Both the position numbers and the translations under genes were made by a program. The notes below the pieces were generated by a model. It was not told the DNA's origin, searched no databases, and saw nothing but the letters and a program-made list of their open reading frames with translations. This document shows positions 7,149 to 15,510 of a DNA stretch of 25,016 nucleotides, in pieces. The DNA comes from Sphingomonas_R sp036387535 (GTDB lineage: Bacteria; Pseudomonadota; Alphaproteobacteria; Sphingomonadales; Sphingomonadaceae), in the NCBI RefSeq assembly GCF_036387535.1, contig NZ_DASVTO010000130.1, forward strand, positions 1-25,016, given 5' to 3'. The stretch's first letter is position 1. Every line of letters begins with the position of its first letter.

Positions 7149-8399
7149 TCACTCGGCGGCGATCGCGGCCGGGTTGGCGGCTCCGCTCGTCATCCGGGCC
7201 AGCGGGGCCAGCACCTGGTCCCAGCCATAACGCTCCACCATCCGCGCCCGCGCGGCGCGGCCCAGGCTGGCGCGGCGGACGGGATCGGACAGCAATGCCC
7301 GCACTGCATCCGCCTGCCGTTCCGGACCGGCGACGATCAGGTGGCGGCCGGGCTCCACGTCGATCCCCTCCTGCGCTGCCGGGCTCGCGACCACCGCCCG
7401 CCCCATCGCCATCGCCTCCAGAACCTTGTTCTGGATCCCGCGCGCCAGCTTCAGCGGCGCCACCACCACGTCTGCGGCGGCCAGCCACGGCCGGACATCG
7501 GGAACCGTGCCCGTCACCTCCACCCCCGGCAGCATCGCCAGCGCCTGCACCGCCGGAACCGGCGCACGCCCGACGATCACGAAGCGCGCGGTCGGAAACC
7601 CGCTGCGGATCGCGGGGAACACGCCGCGGGCGAACCCGTCGACCGCCTCGACATTGGGCGCATAATCCATCTGGCCGGTGAACAGCAGCAGCGGTCCGTT
7701 CCCGCGCGGCAGCGGCGGCAGCGGCGGCAGCGGCGGCAGCGGCGGCAGCACGGCATCCGGCCGGAACCGGTCGCAATCGATCCCGTTCTCCAGCGCCATC
7801 ACACGGTCGCCCACGCCCGGGTGGCGCTCCCGAAACAAAGCCGCTTCCGCCCCGCTGACGAACAGCGACAGGTCGGCCCGCTCTGCCATCTGCCCCTCAT
7901 ACCGCGCCAGCAGTCGTCCCTCGCGTGCGTTGATCCTACGCCACAACGGGCCGGCGGTCGCGGCATAGCCGTCGAACTTGGCCGAATCGACGTCGACGAA
8001 ATCCATCAGGAACCGGGCATCGGCATCGGGCGGCACGAATTGGGCCATCTGTCCGGAAAACGCATAGACGACATCGAACCGCTGCTGCGCGAACAGGCGG
8101 GCGGCGGCCTGCCGCATCGCCGCGGCATCGAACAGGGTGAGCGATACCGGCTTGCCCGACAGCACGGCCGACACCGCCGCCCGCGCCCGTCCGCGCCGCC
8201 GCACGATCACGCTGGTCGATGCCACCCAGCGCGCCAGCCCATCGGCATGCGCCGCATCGGCATCATCATCGGCAAAGGTCAGCAGATGGACCCGCCCCAG
8301 CGCGGCCAGCGCCTTCAGGATGTGAAAGGACCGGATCTTGTCGCCCCGGTCCGGCGGAAACGGCACACGGTGGCACAGAAACAGGATGTCGCGGTTCAT
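7149..8399 (-). CDS. Glycosyltransferase, XrtA/PEP-CTERM associated (Stp1 type)
   Basis: This 416-residue GT-B fold glycosyltransferase of the GT4 kind fits TIGR03087 (sugar transferase of PEP-CTERM/EpsH1 systems). The N-terminal domain starts ILFLCHRVPFPPDRGDKIRS. The C-terminal donor-binding domain contains LLLFTGQMDYAPN, VRPWLAAADVVVAPL and GIQNKVLEAMAMGRAVVAS, where the conserved Glu binds the sugar-nucleotide. The ATG at 8399 overlaps the upstream stop as ATGA. Between the two domains lies an unusual (PPL) repeat at residues 218-231. It should add a sugar to the lipid-linked EPS unit at the cytoplasmic face; donor and acceptor are unknown. Confidence 0.9.
   Translation of the reverse strand: MNRDILFLCHRVPFPPDRGDKIRSFHILKALAALGRVHLLTFADDDADAAHADGLARWVASTSVIVRRRGRARAAVSAVLSGKPVSLTLFDAAAMRQAAARLFAQQRFDVVYAFSGQMAQFVPPDADARFLMDFVDVDSAKFDGYAATAGPLWRRINAREGRLLARYEGQMAERADLSLFVSGAEAALFRERHPGVGDRVMALENGIDCDRFRPDAVLPPLPPLPPLPPLPRGNGPLLLFTGQMDYAPNVEAVDGFARGVFPAIRSGFPTARFVIVGRAPVPAVQALAMLPGVEVTGTVPDVRPWLAAADVVVAPLKLARGIQNKVLEAMAMGRAVVASPAAQEGIDVEPGRHLIVAGPERQADAVRALLSDPVRRASLGRAARARMVERYGWDQVLAPLARMTSGAANPAAIAAE
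7707..7748. repeat. 9-bp tandem repeat encoding Pro-Pro-Leu linker
   Basis: Nearly five perfect copies of a 9-base unit (GGCGGCAGC on the + strand) lie in frame inside the glycosyltransferase, giving LPPLPPLPPLPPLP. The 9-bp period keeps the frame whatever the copy number, so slippage would only change linker length between the two Rossmann domains. Confidence 0.9.
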
Positions 8400-9469
8400 C
8401 CCAGCCCCCGCGCGATCCACGGGCCGATCCGGTTCGCCACCGGCAGCGGCAACCGCTTCCACAGCGCGATCTTCGCCTGATATTTCGGGTCCAGCGGATT
8501 GATCGCGCGCGGCGCCGCGCCCGACACCGCATAGGACAGCGGCTGCCCCGCGAAACCCCAGTTGCGCTTGAACGCGGCCGCCCCGGTCCCGGCCTTGGAT
8601 CGCCCGAAATCGAACGTCGCGCAACCGCGCGCACGGGCATGCCGCATCAGCGCGAAATACATCAGGTCGTTCGCACGCAAGCTGCGGGCCTCCCCGGTCC
8701 CGCCGCCCCAATACGGCATCACGACACCCTGGTGATAGAGGCTGAGCACGCTCGCTACGGGCCGTCCGTCGTGATGCACGGTCAGGATGTCGGCATCCTC
8801 GCCGAACCGGTCCAGCACTGCTGCGAACAATGCGGCGGGAAACACCGGCGTGCCCAGGTTGCGGACGCTGGTGGCATAGACCGCATGATGATCCGCCCGC
8901 GCCCGCGCATCGCTCGCCGTGGTGACGGTCAGGTCCAGGCCCAGCGCCCGCCGTACCTCCGCCCGCTGCTTGCGCGGAATGGCCAGCAATTCCGTCGCGT
9001 CGTCCGCGGCGATCGGACGGGTAAAGCCCAGATAGGTGGCATCGTCGCGGTGCCAGCCCGCCGGCAACCACCCGCCCCGCAACTCGACCGAGGGACAGGA
9101 CAGCCGCTCCGCCAATGCCAACGCCGCATCGGCCAGCGCCTGCCCGCTGCGATCGTCATCCGCCAGGATCCCGCCCGACACCGCGAAGCCGGTCGATGCC
9201 AGCGCGCGACCGAACAACGGCGAATGCACTTCGGTCAGCGGCAGAATGCCGACCAGCACCTCCCCCCGATACGCGCCCAGCAGATGCGGCACCTGTCCGC
9301 ATCCCGTGCAGACCGCCAGATTCCAGTCCGACAGGTGAAACGGCGTCCCCGCCGGATGTGCCCGCGCATACCGATCGGCCTGCGCCACCGCAGCGGGATC
9401 GTCGCCAATCGCCTGCACGCGGACGATCGCGCCGCCCGCACCGATCCCGATCGGCAGCACCGCGTTCAC
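8396..9469 (-). CDS. FemAB-like protein, XrtA/PEP-CTERM associated
   Basis: This 357-residue protein of the FemAB/BioF2 acetyltransferase-like fold matches the type found beside exosortase A (TIGR03019). Family members transfer an acyl or aminoacyl group, usually in envelope polymer synthesis; the substrate here is unknown. Recognisable parts are TPFHLSDWNLAVC near the N-terminus, LLAIPRKQRAEVRRAL in the middle and, in the GNAT-like half, DFGRSKAGTGAAAFKRNWGF and the YWGGGTGEARSLRANDLMYF segment typical of the family. The start is taken as GTG 9469, whose GTGA overlaps the stop of the deacetylase gene; the frame stays open further upstream, but only over the deacetylase coding region. The downstream glycosyltransferase overlaps its stop. 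Confidence 0.88.
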   Translation of the reverse strand: MNAVLPIGIGAGGAIVRVQAIGDDPAAVAQADRYARAHPAGTPFHLSDWNLAVCTGCGQVPHLLGAYRGEVLVGILPLTEVHSPLFGRALASTGFAVSGGILADDDRSGQALADAALALAERLSCPSVELRGGWLPAGWHRDDATYLGFTRPIAADDATELLAIPRKQRAEVRRALGLDLTVTTASDARARADHHAVYATSVRNLGTPVFPAALFAAVLDRFGEDADILTVHHDGRPVASVLSLYHQGVVMPYWGGGTGEARSLRANDLMYFALMRHARARGCATFDFGRSKAGTGAAAFKRNWGFAGQPLSYAVSGAAPRAINPLDPKYQAKIALWKRLPLPVANRIGPWIARGLG

Positions 9470-10311
9470 GACAAGGTCGCGGCCTGTTCGGCGGCGACCA
9501 CATCGGTCCGATCCCACCGAAACTCCCGCAGCAACCGCTCCAGCTTGCCTTCCATCTCCGCCAGCCGGCTGTAATGCCGCAGCTTCGACCGCAACGGCGC
9601 CTGCGCCACGCGCGGCTGTTCCGGGTCGATCTCCCACGGGTGGAAATAGAATATCGCCGGCCGCCCCTCCTGCCCGTTCGCGCGCCGGATCGCCCAGCGC
9701 GAAAAGGCATAGGGCAGCAGCCGGAAAAACCCGCCTCCGCCCGCAGCCAGCGTTCGCCCGCCGATCCGCGCGGTGGTCACCGGCAATTCGATCAGCGCAC
9801 TGTCCGCCAGCGGTCGCCACACATGGCGCGGGCTTTCCGGCCAGCCATAATGATCATGCTTCACCGGCGCGACGCTCGATGAATAGGCATAGCCGGCCTC
9901 GGCCAGCACGGCATGCGCCCACGGCGTTCGCGTATCGATCGAAAAACTCGGTGCGCGGTACCCGGTGACGCGCGCGCCGCCCGCATCCTCGATCGCCGCC
10001 CGCGCCTGCGCCAGGTCGGCGCGGAACGCATCGGGGGTCAGCGTGAACACGCGCTTGTGGTCCCAGCCATGACTGGCGATCTCATGCCCCGCCGCCACGA
10101 TCTTGCGGATCAGCGCCGGATGCCGCGCCGCGACGCAGCCCAGCGTGAAGAAGGTGCCCTTCACCCCCGCGCGGTCGAACAGCGCCAGCACCGCATCCCC
10201 GTTGCGCGCGACTCGATCCTCACACGACGCCCAAGCATCGCGTGCAATCACGGTCTCGAACGCGCCGACCTGGAACCAGTCCTCGACATCGACCGACAAC
10301 GCATTGCGCAT
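9466..10311 (-). CDS. Polysaccharide deacetylase, XrtA-associated (NodB fold + DUF3473)
   Basis: This 281-residue protein has a NodB-type carbohydrate esterase 4 fold and fits TIGR03006. Motifs in order are the catalytic Asp region ALSVDVEDWFQ at the very N-terminus, the metal-binding HEIASHGWDH, and YRAPSFSI. A C-terminal DUF3473-type segment includes AIFYFHPWEIDPEQPR. It should remove N- or O-acetyl groups from the polysaccharide. No signal peptide is visible, as is usual for the XrtA-linked type, so its compartment is unclear. The start at ATG 10311 lies four bases after the ATPase stop, so the longer open frame to 10521 is an overlap artefact. Confidence 0.92.
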   Translation of the reverse strand: MRNALSVDVEDWFQVGAFETVIARDAWASCEDRVARNGDAVLALFDRAGVKGTFFTLGCVAARHPALIRKIVAAGHEIASHGWDHKRVFTLTPDAFRADLAQARAAIEDAGGARVTGYRAPSFSIDTRTPWAHAVLAEAGYAYSSSVAPVKHDHYGWPESPRHVWRPLADSALIELPVTTARIGGRTLAAGGGGFFRLLPYAFSRWAIRRANGQEGRPAIFYFHPWEIDPEQPRVAQAPLRSKLRHYSRLAEMEGKLERLLREFRWDRTDVVAAEQAATLS

Positions 10312-10315
10312 CGGC

Positions 10316-11356
10316 TCAGGCCGCGCTGGGGCGGGCACGGTCGCTGCGCGTCGCGGGTGTGTCGGTCTCCACCCAATCCACCAGCAATCCCAGCACGCGG
10401 TGCAGCGCGACTTCCAGTTCCGCCTGCCGCGTCTCGATCGCGGACAGGCGGATGTCGGGAACGGGATCGGTCCGCAGCGGCGTGACCGATGCGCTCCGCC
10501 GCGGCTCCGCCATGACGTCATCCGTCATGATCCGCGCGCGGTTGGCGTCGCCGTCCATCTCCGCCGCCACCGCATCCACCAGCGCGGCGTCGATCACCGC
10601 GCGCCCCTCGACCGATCCGGCCAGCAACACGCGCCCCGCAATCTGGTTCAGCTTGCGCGGCACCCCGCCGGAATGGCGGAAGAACGCGTCATAGGCGTCG
10701 CTGGTGAAATCCGGATTGCCCGTCCAGCCCGCGCGCGCCAGCCGGTGCAGCATATAGGGCCCGACCTCCGCCTGCCCCATCGGGTCCAGGTGATGCGTCG
10801 CGATGATCCGCTGCCGCAACTGCTCCAACCGGTCGGACGATTGCAGCTGTTCGCGAAACTCCGGCTGCCCCAGCAGGAAGATCTGCAGCAACGCCTCTCC
10901 CCCCGCCTGGAAATTGGACAGCATCCGCAATTCCTCCAGCGCAGGCAGCGTCAGATTTTGCGCCTCGTCGACGATCAGCAGCGTCCGTTTGCCGATCCGC
11001 GCCTGGTCGATCAGGAATCGCTCGATCCGGTCCAGCAGGCTCGCCTTGCCCAGCCCCTGCACCGATATCCCGAACGCCTGCGCCGCCAGCGCCAGCAGCG
11101 CGTCGCCATCGACCTGCGTGGACACCAGCTTGACCGCGGTCAGCCGCTGCGCATCGATCGTCGCCATCAGATGCGCGACCAGCGTCGTCTTGCCCGCGCC
11201 GATTTCCCCGGTGATGACAATGAAGCCTTCACCCTGCGCCATGCCATAGCCCAGATACGCCATCGCCTTGCGGTGCGTCGCGCTTTCGAACCAGAACTTC
11301 GCGTCCGGCGTCAGCTGGAACGGACGATCCGTCAGGCCATAATGGTCTTCGTACAT
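10316..11356 (-). CDS. ExeA-like AAA ATPase, XrtA-associated
   Basis: This 346-residue cytoplasmic ATPase has a GspA/ExeA-type AAA domain and fits TIGR03015, found with exosortase/EPS clusters. It begins MYEDHYGLTDRPFQLTPD, the classic ExeA start. Walker A is GEIGAGKTT (50-58) and Walker B is LLIVDEAQNL (about 127-135). The arginine-rich HHLDPMG and GGVPRKLNQIAGR segments fit the AAA lid. The C-terminal 70 residues are low in motifs. ATG 11356 follows AGGAG at good spacing. That site sits right at the 3' foot of a strong hairpin (11369-11390). The family's exact role in EPS assembly is not established. Confidence 0.92.
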   Translation of the reverse strand: MYEDHYGLTDRPFQLTPDAKFWFESATHRKAMAYLGYGMAQGEGFIVITGEIGAGKTTLVAHLMATIDAQRLTAVKLVSTQVDGDALLALAAQAFGISVQGLGKASLLDRIERFLIDQARIGKRTLLIVDEAQNLTLPALEELRMLSNFQAGGEALLQIFLLGQPEFREQLQSSDRLEQLRQRIIATHHLDPMGQAEVGPYMLHRLARAGWTGNPDFTSDAYDAFFRHSGGVPRKLNQIAGRVLLAGSVEGRAVIDAALVDAVAAEMDGDANRARIMTDDVMAEPRRSASVTPLRTDPVPDIRLSAIETRQAELEVALHRVLGLLVDWVETDTPATRSDRARPSAA

Positions 11357-11368
11357 CTTCGCGTCTCC

Positions 11369-11390
11369 TGTGCGGGTCCATACCCGCACA
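11369..11390 (-). promoter_or_regulatory. Perfect hairpin before the ATPase ribosome-binding site
   Basis: A 9-bp perfect stem, TGTGCGGGT paired with ACCCGCACA, has a 4-base loop. It lies in the 50-base gap between the outer-membrane protein gene and the ATPase gene. On the transcript the AGGAG of the ATPase starts at the last base of the 3' arm. No U-run follows, so a translational or RNA-stability role is more likely than termination. Confidence 0.6.
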
Positions 11391-11406
11391 ATCCTTAACG
11401 ATGGGC

Positions 11407-13011
11407 CTAGAACTGGTAGCGTGCGCCCAACAGCAACTGGCCGGCTATGTCCGTGTCATAGTCTTCCTGGTCGGTGGCGTATATCGCGACGGTCGCATTC
11501 CCGCTCAACCGATCGGTGATCCGCCGGAAATAGCTGCTGGTTACACCACCCGTCAGCACGCCGTCCGCGCCGGGCAGTCCGCTTTCGTACCAGGCGACGA
11601 AGATCTGGTTGGAAACCGACGAACGGTCGTCGATCGCCAGCGCGGCATTGGCCTGCGCGATCACGCTGCGGTCGGTGACATTGGCTGCGGACAGGCCGTT
11701 CGCGATCAGGATCGGCCCCAGATAGCGCCGTTCGTCATATCCGATGCCCAGCCCGACCGTCGTCCGCCCGCGCGTCGCCGAATACAGGGCGTTGATCCCG
11801 CGCGACCGGTAATTGGAGGTACTCGCCGACTGGAACGCCGTGTTGAAACAGCCGCCGGTGCCCTGATCCCCGAACACGCACCCGTCGAACCGGTTGTTGA
11901 GCCCCGTCCGCGGCACTGCGAACTGCGTCGGCAGCGCGGACAGGCTGTTCCCGATGGACCGGCCGAAGCTGTCGATCCCGTTATAGACGCCGATCGTGAT
12001 GCCGCTGCGCGAATCGAACTGGTGCACGAACGATCCGGTCGCGGCAAACTGCCCATATCGCTTGCCCACCGTCGCGGTCAGGGTCGTCCGCCGGCCGGGA
12101 CGCCAGATCACGCCCGCGTCGTAGAACAGCCCCTCGAAATCATAGCCGATCTGCCGCGGGGCCGCGCGGTCGGCGACGTAGCGCCCGCGGGAATCAATGA
12201 CCGGCAGCCCCGCGGCGGTCCGCTGCACCGCCTGCTGCGAAATCTGGATATCCTCATATCCGACGCCAGCAGTCAGCGCGAGCGTCGGCGCGACCGGCAC
12301 CACCACCTGCCCGCGCACGAAGCCGTTTTCAAACCGCTGGTCCAGCGGCCGGGCGTCTTCACGCACATAGGATCCCGACACATTCCATCCGAACGGAAGC
12401 TGCCCCGGATCCATCCCGACGCTGCCGCCCAGCGTGTGGCTGATCGAACGGTCATAGCGGTTGAGCGCGAACTGCCCCGCGCCCAGATCGCCGCCCCCGA
12501 ACCCGTTATCGGTCTTCACATAGCCGAACCGGTAGCTGGCGGCCACATCCAGCCCGCTCACCCGCGTCGCCAGGCTGGGGCCGACATAGCCGCCATAGAC
12601 CTGCGCGACATTGTTGCCGCGACCCAGGAAATCGATGCCGCCGCCGCGCGGGTCGACCCGCGTTCGCGTCGCGATCGCGCCCGCCTGCAAGGTCAGCAGG
12701 TTGGGCACCAGCTGCACGCTTCCGCGCGCAATCCCGCTGTGCGTATCGCTCGGCACCGCGCCATCGCCACCCCACGGAATGCGGCGCTCGTAGCGGTAGC
12801 TCAGCGTGCCTTCCAGACGCCGGCCCGACGCCCCCGCCTCCACCCCGGCGGACAGCGCGGTATAGGTCAGCACGTCGCGGTCGCCGCTGATCGGCACGTC
12901 CAGCACCTGCTGCACCTCGATATACGGCGCGACATAGGTTCTGGCGGTCGCCGCCGATGCGGCGGCCAATGCGGTGATCGCCAACAGGCGAGGCAGGACG
13001 GTCAAAATCAT
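11407..13011 (-). CDS. Outer-membrane beta-barrel protein, PEP-CTERM/XrtA associated
   Basis: This 534-residue protein has a clear signal peptide (MILTVLPRLLAITALAAASA, cut near ATA-RTY). The body is made of alternating amphipathic strands rich in Gly, Tyr and Arg and ends LLLGARYQF, with the terminal Phe typical of BAM-assembled barrels. This fits TIGR03016, the outer-membrane protein found beside exosortase clusters, which may form the export channel or a surface anchor. Two cysteines (DGCVFGDQGTGGCF) could form a loop disulfide. The start at ATG 13011, four bases past the kinase stop, gives the best signal peptide; ATG 13032 would add seven charged residues and break it. Confidence 0.88.
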   Translation of the reverse strand: MILTVLPRLLAITALAAASAATARTYVAPYIEVQQVLDVPISGDRDVLTYTALSAGVEAGASGRRLEGTLSYRYERRIPWGGDGAVPSDTHSGIARGSVQLVPNLLTLQAGAIATRTRVDPRGGGIDFLGRGNNVAQVYGGYVGPSLATRVSGLDVAASYRFGYVKTDNGFGGGDLGAGQFALNRYDRSISHTLGGSVGMDPGQLPFGWNVSGSYVREDARPLDQRFENGFVRGQVVVPVAPTLALTAGVGYEDIQISQQAVQRTAAGLPVIDSRGRYVADRAAPRQIGYDFEGLFYDAGVIWRPGRRTTLTATVGKRYGQFAATGSFVHQFDSRSGITIGVYNGIDSFGRSIGNSLSALPTQFAVPRTGLNNRFDGCVFGDQGTGGCFNTAFQSASTSNYRSRGINALYSATRGRTTVGLGIGYDERRYLGPILIANGLSAANVTDRSVIAQANAALAIDDRSSVSNQIFVAWYESGLPGADGVLTGGVTSSYFRRITDRLSGNATVAIYATDQEDYDTDIAGQLLLGARYQF

Positions 13012-13015
13012 GCCG

Positions 13016-13903
13016 TCAGCCCTCATGACCATAATAGGATCCGAACCGTCGCCCGCCGGACGCCATCGCGGTCGCGTTCAACAGCAACCGGATGTCCCCG
13101 CATCCGCCCAGCAACGCCACTGCTTCGCGCAGTTCGACGTCGCTGGTCCGATCCGCACGCACGATCAGCATCACGCGCCCGACATGATGCGCCAGTTCCG
13201 ATGCCGGCGACGCCGCCAGCGCGGGCGGGGAGTCGAAGATCAGGACCCGGTTCGGCCGCCGCGTCACGATCCGGTCCAGCACCAGCCGGGTCCGGTCGGA
13301 TGCCAGCAGCTCGGTCGTGTCATTGCCCGGCCGCCCCGCCGGCAGCACCGACAGATGCGGGACGTCGGTGCGGATGATGCAGCCCTCGACGTCCAACGCG
13401 GGGTCGGCGATCGCGTCCATCAGCCCCGGGCCATCTTCCAACCCCAGCAGCGCGAGGATCGACGGTTTGGCGACGTCGGCATCGACCAGCAGAACCTCGA
13501 AATCCTTCTCCGCCGCGACGGACAGCGCCAGGTTCACCGCGCAGAACGTCTTGCCCTCGGCCGGCAGGGCGGATGCCACCAGGATCATGCGGTCGCGGGC
13601 GATGCTGCCGGGCGCGGTCGCGGCCTGCAGCAATTGCCGCTTTACCAGCCGGAACTCTTCCGCCAACGCCGTGACCCGGTCGTCCAGCAGCGCGAAGCCC
13701 GCCGCCGCCAACGCGTCGCGATCGATCACCCCGCGCCGATTGGGCAGGGGCGGCGGCGACGCATCGGGTCCGCGCTCGCCCACCGGCGGCTGCGGGTCCT
13801 GCACCGGTGGCAACCCGGCGATGGGCGCCCGCGCGCGCACCGCCGCCTTGAAGTCATAGACTTCGGCGGCGCGTTCGAACAGCGATCGGCCCGGTTCGCT
13901 CAT
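13016..13903 (-). CDS. BY-kinase-type ATPase (XrtA-associated tyrosine autokinase)
   Basis: This 295-residue cytoplasmic partner of the Wzz-like protein is of the CpsD/CapB type (TIGR03018-like). Walker A is SALPAEGKTF (111-120), Walker A' is LLVDADVAKPS (138-148) and Walker B is VLIFDSPP (220-227), the bacterial tyrosine-kinase set. The N-terminal 60 residues are Pro-rich after SLFERAAEVYDF. The C-terminal tyrosine cluster that is normally phosphorylated is small, SYYGHEG, with two tyrosines. The start is chosen at ATG 13903 because GAGGA lies eight bases upstream; ATG 13918, overlapping the previous stop as ATGA, is an alternative five residues longer. It should regulate chain length through cycles of phosphorylation. 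Confidence 0.88.
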   Translation of the reverse strand: MSEPGRSLFERAAEVYDFKAAVRARAPIAGLPPVQDPQPPVGERGPDASPPPLPNRRGVIDRDALAAAGFALLDDRVTALAEEFRLVKRQLLQAATAPGSIARDRMILVASALPAEGKTFCAVNLALSVAAEKDFEVLLVDADVAKPSILALLGLEDGPGLMDAIADPALDVEGCIIRTDVPHLSVLPAGRPGNDTTELLASDRTRLVLDRIVTRRPNRVLIFDSPPALAASPASELAHHVGRVMLIVRADRTSDVELREAVALLGGCGDIRLLLNATAMASGGRRFGSYYGHEG

Positions 13904-13914
13904 CTGCACGTTCC

Positions 13915-15465
13915 TCATGCCACCATCCCGCGCTGGATGAACTCGATCGCCATCAACAGCAGGAAACAGGCGAACAGCCCCCCCACGCCGCCGGCGAAGC
14001 GCATCAGATATTTGCGGCGGAGCACCGCCTGCGCCGGCGTCACCACTTCGGATACCGCGCCCAGCACCGGCAATCCGGTCGCCGCCGCCAGCTTGGCTGC
14101 GGTCGGATAGGTGCTGGTCAATTGCCCCTTGGCGAAAGCCACGCCAATCCCCGCGCCCAGCGCGACGATCAGGATGCCGATCAGCAGCAATGGCCGTTTC
14201 GGCGCGGCGGGCACCTGCGGCGCCGACGGCGGGTCCATCACCTGCACACGCACCGCGTCAGTCTTCGTGCTGACATCGGACCGCAGCTGGATCTGCTCCC
14301 GGTCCTGCAACAGCTTGTCATATTGCGCCTTCAGCACGTCATACCCGCGGTTCAGCCGGTCCTGTTCGGCCGCGACACCGGGTTCGGACGCCTGCTTCGA
14401 CGTGAACGCCGCCATATCGGCCTGCAACTGCGCCCGGCGCGATGCCAAGGCGGATACCGTCGCCTGGCGATCGGCCTGCATCGACCGGAGCGAGGCATAG
14501 GCCGGATTGGGCATGCTGCCGGCCCCGCCGCCGCCTGCCGCCTCGCGGGCGGCATCGGGCCGCAATCGGGCGATCTGTGCACGCGCGGCGATCACGTCGG
14601 GATGCTGATCGGTCCAGCCGCGCGCCGCGGCGTCGCTCAGCTGGGCTTCCAGCGCCGCGATCCGGCCGCGCGCTCCGCCGATCGGCACCCCGCTGCCGCC
14701 ATAATTCGGCGCGGCGATCGTCGCGGGGGTACCCGCCATCTGGCCGCTCATCGCCGACAGGGCACTGCGTGCAGCGATCAGCTCGGAGTCGATCTGGTTC
14801 AGTTCCACCCGCGCCTGTTCGGCACGCTGTTCGAACGATCCCACACCCGGCAACAGCCCCATATATTTCTGCTGAAACGCGACGCGCTTCTGCTCCGCTT
14901 CGGACAATTGCTGTGCCCGCCGCGCCAGTTCCTGGTTCAGGAAGGTCAGCGTCGCGCCGGCTTCGGCCTGGCTCCCCGCCACATTCTCGCTGGCGAAGAT
15001 CTCGACCAGTTGTTGCACGACCTGCCGCGCCAGCCGCGCGTTGCTGGCATCGGATCGGCCGCCGCCGCCGATCCGCGCGCTGATCTCGAACAGATTGTCC
15101 GGCAACGCCTTCACCGTAACGGCCTGCCGCACCATCCCGATATTCTCCGCCATCGCGGCGTCGGTTCCGGCCGTATCCATCAGGTCGGTCGCCAGAACCA
15201 CCTTCTGCAGGTTCGTCACCGACAGCAACGCCGATCGGACGCGATCGATATCCCCCTGCTGGTCGCCCGCGCTGATCCCGACCGCATCGGTCAGCATCGA
15301 CTGGTTCTGCACCTGAACCCGCGCCACGCTTTCATAGCTGTTGGGGATCAGCGCGATGATCAGCCAGCCGAGCAGCGCGACACCCCACGCGACCGCCAGC
15401 GCCAGCCAGCGCTGCCGCCAGACCGCATGCAGCGCGATCTTCACTTCGTCATAAAGGCCGTTCAT
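13915..15465 (-). CDS. Polysaccharide chain-length determinant (Wzz/GumC type), XrtA-associated
   Basis: This 516-residue inner-membrane co-polymerase fits TIGR03007. It has an N-terminal membrane helix (about 20-40, ALAVAWGVALLGWLIIALI), a large periplasmic Wzz domain, a coiled-coil region around FLNQELARRAQQLSEAEQKR, and a further long helical stretch with QYDKLLQDREQIQLRSDV. The proline-rich motif PPSAPQVPAAPKRP precedes the second helix (LLLIGILIVALGAGIGVAF), and a third hydrophobic segment (GGLFACFLLLMAIEF) lies near the C-terminus. It has no fused kinase; the kinase is the next gene, with which its stop overlaps. It should set polymer length and link the kinase to the Wza-like exporter. 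Confidence 0.92.
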   Translation of the reverse strand: MNGLYDEVKIALHAVWRQRWLALAVAWGVALLGWLIIALIPNSYESVARVQVQNQSMLTDAVGISAGDQQGDIDRVRSALLSVTNLQKVVLATDLMDTAGTDAAMAENIGMVRQAVTVKALPDNLFEISARIGGGGRSDASNARLARQVVQQLVEIFASENVAGSQAEAGATLTFLNQELARRAQQLSEAEQKRVAFQQKYMGLLPGVGSFEQRAEQARVELNQIDSELIAARSALSAMSGQMAGTPATIAAPNYGGSGVPIGGARGRIAALEAQLSDAAARGWTDQHPDVIAARAQIARLRPDAAREAAGGGGAGSMPNPAYASLRSMQADRQATVSALASRRAQLQADMAAFTSKQASEPGVAAEQDRLNRGYDVLKAQYDKLLQDREQIQLRSDVSTKTDAVRVQVMDPPSAPQVPAAPKRPLLLIGILIVALGAGIGVAFAKGQLTSTYPTAAKLAAATGLPVLGAVSEVVTPAQAVLRRKYLMRFAGGVGGLFACFLLLMAIEFIQRGMVA

Positions 15466-15510
15466 CTGCCGTCGCGCTCCCGCCCTGTTCCGTTCCGCCC
15501 GCGCCGCGGA

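Noticed and set aside
9466..10521. Longer deacetylase starting upstream at 10521
   Set aside because: The extra codons lie within the ATPase gene in another frame; the NodB fold starts directly at ATG 10311.
11401..13377. Long rightward ORF of 658 codons
   Set aside because: It is antisense to the outer-membrane protein and kinase genes, which have clear signal peptide and Walker motifs; it is a codon-bias artefact.
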